Shown here one piece after another: positions 6,241 through 11,484 of a DNA stretch of 11,484 bases (the stretch's first letter is position 1; the number at the start of each line of letters is the position of its first letter). The notes under the pieces were generated by a model that made no database searches, was not told where the DNA came from, and worked only from the letters and a program-made list of their open reading frames with translations. Origin of the DNA: UBA3103 sp002365855 (GTDB lineage: Bacteria > Bacillota > Desulfotomaculia > Desulfotomaculales > Pelotomaculaceae). The DNA lies in the NCBI GenBank assembly GCA_030627625.1, contig DAOURR010000067.1:1-11484 (forward strand), written 5' to 3'. Both the position numbers and the translations under genes were made by a program.

Positions 6241-7395
6241 TTACTTCATTGAAGCAGCAATGTCCAGGGATTGCTCCAGGGTAAGGCTGCCGCTGACTGC
6301 ATAGACGACACCGTTTCTCTGCCAGACCAGGCTGGAGATATCGCTGCCCCTGGAACTATCCCCGGCAGGAGGCTTGATATATACTCCCTGTGTTCCGGCC
6401 ACGTTAACCTCTTGTGAAGAACCGCCGACATTTGGAACTACGAAGGTACGCTGCCAGTCGTTTATGGCCGCAAGTTGTTTGCGAAGGTTCTCAGGCAGGA
6501 ATGGCAAGCCCAGCAGCGCTTCCCGGATGGCAGACACATCAGAGCCAGGAGCAATCAATTCGGGACTTCTGCCCTGAAAGACAGTAACATTTTGGTCATC
6601 AGGACCGACATACCTGGCGCAAATAACTGCAGGTATCTTAATGGTAAAGGTTTTACCGTTTAGTCCGTCAGGGAGAAGACTTATACTTCCGAAAGATTCT
6701 AAAATCTTGTTAGCATTCACGGTATCGAGTGTGAGATTCAGATTTCCCCCTGCTTCTTGATATATTTCCGGCGCGTGGGAACCGTTGGGCGGAGAAGCAG
6801 GCAATATTAACGGAAAATCGACCATGGCGAGGGCTTCTTCCAAGCTCACTTTGCCGGCAGATTGTTGTTCCCCGATAAACTCCACCTCACCGAAGTTTAC
6901 GATATCAACACTTCCTGTCCCTTCACGAATTGCCCTTTCTATGCCGGCCATATCAGATGGGGTAATGCTCACAGTTTTTACTTTTTCCACCCGGAATATG
7001 GTTAGCAGTTCACTGGCTGCAGAGCGCACTGAACCAAAGCTGAAACTAACAGCCAGGGCCAAAACTATTACCGCAGCAGTGGCCGCTACACGATATCTTG
7101 ACAGCATCGTTAAAACTCCTTTCCTTGATTCAATGCTTTTTTGTCCGGTTTTCTTTTCTTTGTTATGTTTACGCTCAAAAAGGCTCCAGGCCGCACCGGT
7201 ATCCACCTCGGCCTGACCCAGAGACTGCAGGTAAGCAGTAAGCCGGGTGTCGGTAAAAACTTTTTTCCCCTTTTCCTTTTCAAGAGCATCGCGGCATAAG
7301 TGACAGACGCGAAGATGCTCTTCCATTTCAGCCTTTTTGCTGCCTGTAATTTCCCCGTCAAGTAATGCCTGTAACAAACCGGTGTTATAACACAT
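6241..7395 (-). CDS. Membrane-bound zinc-type anti-sigma factor
   Basis: It likely holds the upstream ECF sigma factor inactive until a signal outside the membrane arrives. From ATG 7395 it has 384 residues. The first 40 form the zinc-binding anti-sigma (ZAS) domain with His27-x3-Cys31-x2-Cys34 and the usual LLDGE opening. A charged linker leads to one membrane helix (about 103-122), then an extracellular domain of about 260 residues that resembles DUF4367-type sensor domains of Firmicute anti-sigma factors (TSLSLEQ-like repeats are not present; the match is by general pattern only). The ATG overlaps the sigma stop (TAA at 7387-7385) by 11 bases, and a GAGGGAAG ribosome binding site lies upstream inside the sigma gene, so the two are translationally coupled. 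A longer frame to 7485 runs deep into the sigma gene and is rejected. The signal sensed is unknown. Confidence 0.88.
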   Translation of the reverse strand: MCYNTGLLQALLDGEITGSKKAEMEEHLRVCHLCRDALEKEKGKKVFTDTRLTAYLQSLGQAEVDTGAAWSLFERKHNKEKKTGQKSIESRKGVLTMLSRYRVAATAAVIVLALAVSFSFGSVRSAASELLTIFRVEKVKTVSITPSDMAGIERAIREGTGSVDIVNFGEVEFIGEQQSAGKVSLEEALAMVDFPLILPASPPNGSHAPEIYQEAGGNLNLTLDTVNANKILESFGSISLLPDGLNGKTFTIKIPAVICARYVGPDDQNVTVFQGRSPELIAPGSDVSAIREALLGLPFLPENLRKQLAAINDWQRTFVVPNVGGSSQEVNVAGTQGVYIKPPAGDSSRGSDISSLVWQRNGVVYAVSGSLTLEQSLDIAASMK

Positions 7396-7924
7396 TGTAA
7401 TCACTTCCCTCAAGCTTAATATATTCTGCTTTAAACTTGGCGCGGGCCCGCGCCAGCAATGTGCCGACGGAGGATTCCTTAACACCGATAACCCGGGCTA
7501 TGGCTGCGTAATTCATCCCTGAAAACTTTAAGAGCAGGCAGTACCGGTCCCTCTCTGGCAAAAGCTCCAGTACCCGACGGGTAAAAATCACCTCTTCGTC
7601 CCGGACCAGCGCCTCGGCTGGGTCTGCCTCCACCACAGCAATAGAGATTCCGGCTGCAGCCTCCCGGCGGCGCCTGCTGTTTTCGCTGTTCAGGTGATTA
7701 TAAGCCATATTAGTGGCTACTTTTGTCAGCCACCCCCCAAGGTTGGAAAACTCCTTTGGGGGTGTCTCATATAACTTGACAAACGCTTCCTGGGCAACAT
7801 CCTCCGCGGCGGTACGGCTACCCAGGAGACAGGTCAGCTGGCGGCATATGGCCGGGTAGTGACGTTCGAAAAGCTCTTTGAAACCAGCCAAGTTTTTTTT
7901 ATGTTCGGTGGTGATTGACTGCAC
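7385..7924 (-). CDS. ECF-type RNA polymerase sigma factor
   Basis: A 179-residue sigma-70 family protein with only regions 2 and 4, the size of ECF sigmas. Region 2 (about 14-80) has the core-binding DVAQEAFVKLYE (42-53) and GGWLTKVATNMAYNHL, which binds the -10 element. A linker rich in A and E follows. Region 4 (about 115-165) has LELLPERDRYCLLLK and the helix-turn-helix AAIARVIGVKESSVGTLLARA, which reads the -35. The start is GTG at 7924 with GGAGG 10 bases upstream. It forms an operon with the overlapping anti-sigma gene, the standard layout for autoregulated stress sigma factors. The target genes are unknown; the ABC exporter next door is a possible target but has its own sigma-A-like promoter. 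Confidence 0.92.
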   Translation of the reverse strand: MQSITTEHKKNLAGFKELFERHYPAICRQLTCLLGSRTAAEDVAQEAFVKLYETPPKEFSNLGGWLTKVATNMAYNHLNSENSRRRREAAAGISIAVVEADPAEALVRDEEVIFTRRVLELLPERDRYCLLLKFSGMNYAAIARVIGVKESSVGTLLARARAKFKAEYIKLEGSDYNVL

Positions 7925-8014
7925 AGCTCTTACGCCTCCGGACTGGCGATTTCAATTATATAACAGAAACAAGGACACTTTTGTGACAGGTAACATAATA
8001 AATTATATCACGCC

Positions 8015-8046
8015 GGAACGACAGCAGGTTGGATGAAAACTGTTCC
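8015..8046. promoter_or_regulatory. GGAAC/GTTCC inverted motif in the sigma-marR divergent region; possible ECF promoter
   Basis: GGAAC (8015-8019) and GTTCC (8042-8046) are inverted. On the minus strand TGGAAC lies about 16-20 bases before a CTGTCGTT stretch, which is the general shape of an ECF promoter and would allow the sigma factor to read its own gene about 95 bases downstream. Minus-strand TATAAT-like boxes also exist near 7955-7965 and 8003-8009 without good -35 boxes. Tentative. Confidence 0.25.
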
Positions 8047-8056
8047 ATTAAACCAC

Positions 8057-8087
8057 TTGACAGGTTAAACAACATTTAGGATACTAT
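8057..8087 (+). promoter_or_regulatory. Promoter of the marR operon
   Basis: TTGACA at 8057-8062 is a perfect -35. The -10 is either TACTAT (8082-8087, long 19-base spacer) or GATACT (8080-8085, 17-base spacer). The start site would fall within the tandem repeat that follows, so a protein bound there could block initiation. Confidence 0.6.
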
Positions 8088-8115
8088 TGCTAGTACAATG
8101 ATTGCTACTACAACT
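8086..8115. promoter_or_regulatory. Tandem 15-bp pseudo-palindromes, likely MarR operator
   Basis: ATTGCTAGTACAATG (8086-8100) is followed directly by ATTGCTACTACAACT (8101-8115). The first 13 bases differ at one place. Each unit has TTG and CAA ends facing each other around six bases, the kind of pseudo-palindrome MarR dimers bind. The site lies between the -10 box and the marR start, which suits autorepression. Confidence 0.5.
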
Positions 8116-8129
8116 AAGTGAGGTTGTTT

Positions 8130-8558
8130 ATGAGATTTGTTCTGGATGATTCCCCCGGTTTTATCATAAATAGAACAAACCTGAAGCTGTCCAACTACTT
8201 AACGAGAAAGTTCAAGCCATACGAAATCACGCCTGAGCAGTGGGGGGTGCTGAACCGTCTCTGGTTTAAAGACGGCATCTCGCAAAAAGAACTGTCGGAA
8301 CTGACCATAAAAGACCAGACCACAACAACAAGGATTTTAGACAAGCTCGAGTGGAAAGGCCTGATTAAAAGGCAGAGAAGCACCCTGGACAGGAGACTCT
8401 TATTAATTTATCTGACAGCAGAGGGGAGGAGTCTGGAGGACAAGCTGGTGCCAATTGTTAAAGGTGTGCTGAATGAGGCGCTTAAAGGCTTTACACCGGA
8501 AGAAATTCAATTAATTAAAAGTTTGTTAAACAGGATTTATAACAACGTGGGAAAATAA
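8130..8558 (+). CDS. MarR family transcriptional regulator
   Basis: This cytoplasmic winged-helix dimer probably represses its own operon and responds to a small molecule or oxidant not identifiable here. From ATG 8130 it has 142 residues, usual for MarR. Visible parts are the N-terminal dimer helix with NRTNLKLSNYLTRKF, the LTPEQW-like ITPEQWGVLNRLW, the recognition region ISQKELSELTIKDQTTTTRILDKLE split over about residues 53-77, the wing RQRSTLDRRLLLIYLTAEG, and a long C-terminal helix. The frame opens at a GTG at 8118, but that GTG is part of the GTGAGG ribosome binding site that fits the ATG. No cysteine is present, so OhrR-type thiol sensing is excluded. It is co-transcribed with the membrane protein 37 bases downstream. 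Confidence 0.9.
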   Translation: MRFVLDDSPGFIINRTNLKLSNYLTRKFKPYEITPEQWGVLNRLWFKDGISQKELSELTIKDQTTTTRILDKLEWKGLIKRQRSTLDRRLLLIYLTAEGRSLEDKLVPIVKGVLNEALKGFTPEEIQLIKSLLNRIYNNVGK

Positions 8559-8595
8559 AAAAGCTAATCCTTATATCTAGGAGGTGCACGCTAAT

Positions 8596-9099
8596 ATGAA
8601 ACAACTAAGTCAAAGAAGCAGGGCCTGGGTCAAGGGATTTCACATCTTTTTTTCCTGTGCCTGGGTGGGAACTGGGCTCTCCATGCTGCTCCTGGCTTTT
8701 CTCAGGAGCCACGCGCCAAACGGGGATGAGCTTTTCGCCTTTAATGAAGCCATTAAGCTCCTTGACGACTACATCATTATACCCGCCGCATTTGGCTCTC
8801 TAATCACGGGGCTTCTGTTTTCACTTTATACCAACTGGGGCTTTTTTAAATATAAGTGGGTTATCTTTAAATGGGTCGCTACTCTTGCACAGATTATCTT
8901 TGGCACGTTCTGGCTTGGCCCGTGGACTAACGAGGCTACAGCCATATCGGATGTAGAGCGAATTTTAGCCCTGCAGAATCCCGCATACCTGCACGACAAG
9001 CTGATGAACTCCATCTTCGGCAGTGCCCAGGTAGCGCTTTTGATAGCACAGGTTTTTATCTCAGTTACAAAGCCCTGGGGCAAAAGAGGAAGTAAATAA
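8596..9099 (+). CDS. Small four-helix membrane protein (DUF2269-like)
   Basis: A 167-residue membrane protein with four hydrophobic segments (about 12-34, 55-78, 83-106, 137-158). The first helix has FHIFFSCAWVGTGLSM, a His followed by a W-x-G, as in DUF2269 and CopD-like membrane proteins. A loop with WLGPWTNEA follows helix three, and the tail is basic (KPWGKRGSK). AGGAGG at 8579-8584 lies 11 bases before the ATG at 8596; the GTG at 8584 overlaps that ribosome binding site and is not the start. It follows marR in the same operon, so the regulator probably controls it. The function is unknown; the family assignment is by pattern only. Confidence 0.78.
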   Translation: MKQLSQRSRAWVKGFHIFFSCAWVGTGLSMLLLAFLRSHAPNGDELFAFNEAIKLLDDYIIIPAAFGSLITGLLFSLYTNWGFFKYKWVIFKWVATLAQIIFGTFWLGPWTNEATAISDVERILALQNPAYLHDKLMNSIFGSAQVALLIAQVFISVTKPWGKRGSK

Positions 9100-9127
9100 A
9101 AAAATAATTTGCCCCTTTAAAGCAGGC
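9098..9127 (-). terminator. Possible terminator of the histidine kinase operon
   Basis: On the minus strand an imperfect hairpin (9127-9111, one bulged G, TTAA loop) is followed by AAATTA and a T7 run (9104-9098). It lies about 45-75 bases after the kinase stop and overlaps the end of the convergent plus-strand gene. The stem is weak. Confidence 0.35.
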
Positions 9128-9148
9128 CAATCTTCGTGTGCTGAAATC

Positions 9149-9166
9149 GACTTATGGTTATAAGTC
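9149..9166. terminator. 7-bp hairpin between convergent genes
   Basis: GACTTAT (9149-9155) and ATAAGTC (9160-9166) form a perfect stem with a GGTT loop, between two genes that face each other. It may help end transcription from either side, but no clear T run follows on either strand. Confidence 0.35.
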
Positions 9167-9172
9167 TTGCAT

Positions 9173-10366
9173 TTACGAGAGCTTGAACCTGATAAAAAAC
9201 GTGCTCCCGCCAGGACCGGTTTCTACCTGGATCACTGCATTATGCCTTGCTGCTATGCTGTAACATATCGCCAGTCCCAGGCCTGTGCCTTTTTCCCTGG
9301 TAGTTACAAAAGGAGTCCCCAACTTATCAAGCAATTGCGGAGGGATTCCCGTGCCTTCGTCCTTAATAGTTAACACAACTGAATTCCTGTCTAAATAGGT
9401 TTTGATAGTCAGGTTTCCACCAGGGGACATGGCCTGCAGGCCATTTACGGCAATATTTAGAAAGAGCTGGCGTATTTCTTTTTTGTCTATCCTTATGTCG
9501 GGGATGTCCCCTAGTTCTAGCATAATATTATTCCCGCTGGCAATGGTATCCGCCTGAAGTATGGGCAGTACCGTTTTAATAACGTCATTAAGGCTTTGGT
9601 TCATGAAATTAGCACGCCTGTCAGCCAGGGAAAGAAAGTCTTCAATAATTAAATTTGCCCGGTCCAGTTCCTTTATCATCAGATCAAAGTGTTCCTGGTG
9701 CCTGCTATATTCATGCTTTCCCTTGAAAAGCTGCAAAAAACCTCGCACCGTGGTCATGGGATTCCTGACTTCGTGAGCGATACCTGCAGCCATTTCTACA
9801 ATTATGTTTTTCTGTTCAAGACGCAATAACTCTTTTTCCAACTTCCTTTTTTCCGTAATGTCAGTCATAACGGTTCTATAACACAACCTGTTATCAGCGC
9901 TTTGAATCGGGACGCTTTGCAGTTGAACCTGGACAATTACTCCACCTTTATTTAGAAGACCCAACTCGGTCGTAACTTTATCGCCTGTTTCCCTGCAGTT
10001 ATACAAATGATTTAAAACCAGCCTGATATCCTTTCTTACCACGAAGGCACAAAACGGAAAGCCGACCAGTTCAGATCGTTCCCTTCCAATGAGCTTTGCC
10101 CCGGTAAGGTTCATTTCCAAAATTATGCCTTTATTATCGATAGTGACATACCCTACCGGCGCAAAGTCGTAAAGCGCCACATAGCGTTCACGGGACATTT
10201 CCAGTTCGGCAAGTACTTCCTGAAGTGCCAGAAGCTGTATATCCATATCCAACTTATTAGTATTAATTAAACTCTTAACTTGTTCTGAGTTTATGCGGGA
10301 CAGTAATTTGCTGGCACTGATAAACCTGAGTTCACCTGACTTGATGATCGCGTTGGTATTCGCCAT
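9173..10366 (-). CDS. Cytoplasmic PAS sensor histidine kinase
   Basis: A 397-residue kinase that phosphorylates itself on His198 and should pass the phosphate to a response regulator, none of which is encoded here. An N-terminal helical stretch (1-60) leads to a PAS domain (about 62-172; FAPVGYVTIDNKG). HisKA comes next with AAGIAHEVRNPM (193-204), then HATPase_c with N-box NIAVNGLQAM (304-313), G1 box DEGTGIP (336-342), F-box TPFVTT (351-356) and G2 box GTGLGL (360-365). All catalytic motifs are intact. No membrane helix or signal peptide is present, so it is soluble. ATG 10366 has GGGGAGAG 4 bases upstream. It lies 46 bases downstream of the PAS sensor remnant on the same strand. The HisKA/HATPase type resembles sporulation and NtrB-like kinases, so a role in the KinA-type sporulation phosphorelay is possible but unproven. 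Confidence 0.92.
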   Translation of the reverse strand: MANTNAIIKSGELRFISASKLLSRINSEQVKSLINTNKLDMDIQLLALQEVLAELEMSRERYVALYDFAPVGYVTIDNKGIILEMNLTGAKLIGRERSELVGFPFCAFVVRKDIRLVLNHLYNCRETGDKVTTELGLLNKGGVIVQVQLQSVPIQSADNRLCYRTVMTDITEKRKLEKELLRLEQKNIIVEMAAGIAHEVRNPMTTVRGFLQLFKGKHEYSRHQEHFDLMIKELDRANLIIEDFLSLADRRANFMNQSLNDVIKTVLPILQADTIASGNNIMLELGDIPDIRIDKKEIRQLFLNIAVNGLQAMSPGGNLTIKTYLDRNSVVLTIKDEGTGIPPQLLDKLGTPFVTTREKGTGLGLAICYSIAARHNAVIQVETGPGGSTFFIRFKLS

Positions 10367-10412
10367 AATACTCTCCCCTCTTTACTCCAGATACATATGA
10401 CAGTCCTTAAAC

Positions 10413-11369
10413 TCACGTGACGTCTTCAATAGCCATTAAGATAAGACCGGTCGGGCTGTTGAGGATAGGGCGGGCATTGACCAGCATCGTTTTTTGTCCT
10501 ATGTGCGGGAACTCGTGATTGATTTCCAGGTCCTGAAAAGCGGTACCCCTTGTCGTGACATCCTCTAAGAGTTCGCGCAATCGCGGTATATTCCACTGAC
10601 CATTACCCAGTTCAAATAGTGACTTGTGGATAGACACCTCTGGTGTAACTTGAAAAACCTGATAAAAAGCTTCATTTGCCTTTTGTACCCTGAGCCCGGT
10701 GTCAAGGACCAGGAGAGGTTCGCGCACGGTATTTACTATCGCCTCGGCGAAAGCCTGTGCTTCGTGGGACAGCGACAGCTCAGCCATATTCTTTTTATGT
10801 GAATTAATATCAACAAACATGACAACTACACCTTCAATTTTATCCTTCTCGCTCATATAAGGACGTATTTGCATCAAATACCAGTGACCCCACCGGTCCT
10901 GAACTTCCATCTCCCTGCTTACGAGGTTGTCCAACACTTCTTGGATTAACTGTTCAAATTCAGGAATTTCAATGTTTGGTTTGATATTACCAATCGGCCT
11001 CCCGACATCAGCAGTAATCAAGTTCAACAGGTTTTCAGCCATATTGTTGAATCTGCGTATACTTAAATCACTGTTGAGCATAAGCATGGGAATATTTATA
11101 CAGCGAAATAAATTTTGCACGTCGTTGTTTATCTCACTTAGCTCTATATTCTGGTTTTGCAGTTCATCGTTTAAAGTCATCAATTCTTCGTTAGTTGACT
11201 GGAGCTCTTCCTTTGTAGTTTCCATTTCTTCATTCATACTCTGCTGCACTTCATTGCTCGATTGTATTTCCTCATTAGCGGACCGGAGTTCTTCATTAAC
11301 AAACTTGTATTGTTCAATTAAGGCCTGGAGGTATTCTTTGGAAATAGCAAGTCTATTTTGTAACAGGAC
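10413..11369 (-). pseudogene. CheB/CheR-PAS sensor, C-terminal remnant (5' truncated)
   Basis: The frame runs from a stop at 11370-11372 to TGA at 10413-10415 and gives 318 residues. Residues 1-85 are the NEEL-type coiled coil that joins CheR to PAS domains in CheB/CheR-PAS fusion proteins (EYLQALIEQ, NEELRSANEEIQSSNE, TKEELQSTNEEL). PAS1 follows at about 88-195 (NIPMLMLNSDLSIRRFNN) and PAS2 at about 205-318 (REPLLVLDTGLRVQKAN, ending LILMAIEDVT). In intact relatives a CheB methylesterase and CheR methyltransferase stand before the coiled coil; here the homology stops at about 11364-11370 and none is seen beyond. The only candidate starts (GTG 11249, ATG 11237) lie inside the coiled coil and lack a ribosome binding site. 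If translated at all, the fragment could still act as a soluble PAS partner of the kinase downstream. Confidence 0.7.
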
Positions 11370-11484
11370 TTATGCAGTTGATGGAAAATAACACCAGTGC
11401 ATAACCCAAAAATATTTTTAAAATAGGCCCAGATAATTCCAAAAAGGCTTGACATTTTCTGAACGCCCCCATAATCGCTTTGGA
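11370..11484. mobile_element. Possible end of an insertion sequence interrupting the CheB/CheR-PAS gene
   Basis: At exactly the point where the coiled-coil homology ends, the sequence changes character. TTATGCA (11370-11376) and TGCATAA (11398-11404) form inverted arms near the junction. Beyond them two minus-strand frames are open from the window edge: one ends with stop TAA at 11420-11418 after WNYLGLF, the other with TAG at 11355-11353. Either could be the end of a transposase, but neither is recognised. The IS reading is an inference from the abrupt loss of homology. Confidence 0.3.

Noticed and set aside
6785..7216. 143-codon plus-strand ORF
   Set aside because: Antisense to the anti-sigma gene; no domain and no promoter.
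7396..7485. N-terminal extension of the anti-sigma factor to 7485
   Set aside because: It would overlap the sigma gene by about 100 bases; the ATG at 7395 starts exactly at the ZAS domain and has a ribosome binding site.
10927..11391. 154-codon plus-strand ORF, rich in Ser
   Set aside because: It is antisense to the Glu/Asn-rich coiled coil, which gives Ser/Phe-rich shadows; no ribosome binding site.

Overview
The window looks like a chromosomal stretch from a low-to-mid GC Gram-positive (Firmicutes), probably a spore-forming clostridial or Peptococcaceae-type anaerobe. This is inference. It rests on the mix of gene families (large serine recombinase, ECF sigma/ZAS anti-sigma pair, FBP-type L-lactate dehydrogenase, orphan PAS sensor kinase, 7TM-PAS-GGDEF protein), frequent GTG/TTG starts, strong AGGAGG-type ribosome binding sites and many stem-plus-U-run terminators. 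No taxonomic marker gene is present.

Layout. (1) 1-711: 3' end of a large serine recombinase reading rightwards, its terminator, then a cluster of direct and inverted 12-bp repeats; this is probably the edge of an integrated element. (2) 900-1035: tRNA-Arg(CCG) on the minus strand with its own promoter. (3) 1106-3100: a membrane diguanylate cyclase locus on the minus strand (7TM + PAS + GGDEF). It is split by a -1 frame change at an A7 run that forms the slippery heptamer A AAA AAG. (4) 3147-4220: an L-lactate dehydrogenase gene on the minus strand, with terminators on both sides. (5) 4279-6168: a two-gene ABC-2 exporter operon (ATPase, then permease) on the minus strand with its own promoter. 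(6) 6184-7924: an ECF sigma factor and its membrane-bound zinc-binding anti-sigma factor, minus strand, with overlapping stop and start codons. They are separated from the ABC operon by an 18-bp perfect inverted repeat. (7) 8057-9099: the only plus-strand operon in the middle, a MarR-type repressor followed by a small four-helix membrane protein, with a good -35 box and tandem pseudo-palindromes that look like an autoregulatory operator. (8) 9098-11369: a soluble PAS histidine kinase preceded by the C-terminal coiled-coil and PAS part of a CheB/CheR-PAS type sensor, both minus strand. The sensor reading frame is cut off at about 11370, and the final 115 bases look like the end of an insertion sequence.

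Together, regions 3, 6, 7 and 8 are four separate signal-sensing modules (c-di-GMP synthesis, extracytoplasmic stress sigma control, MarR-type control, PAS two-component sensing) around two metabolic or transport loci. No response regulator, CRISPR array, restriction system or complete defence system is visible. The points most worth checking are the A7 frame change in the cyclase gene, the repeat cluster beside the recombinase, the long inverted repeat between the sigma locus and the ABC operon, the tandem operator before marR, and the truncated CheB/CheR-PAS gene with an IS-like junction.
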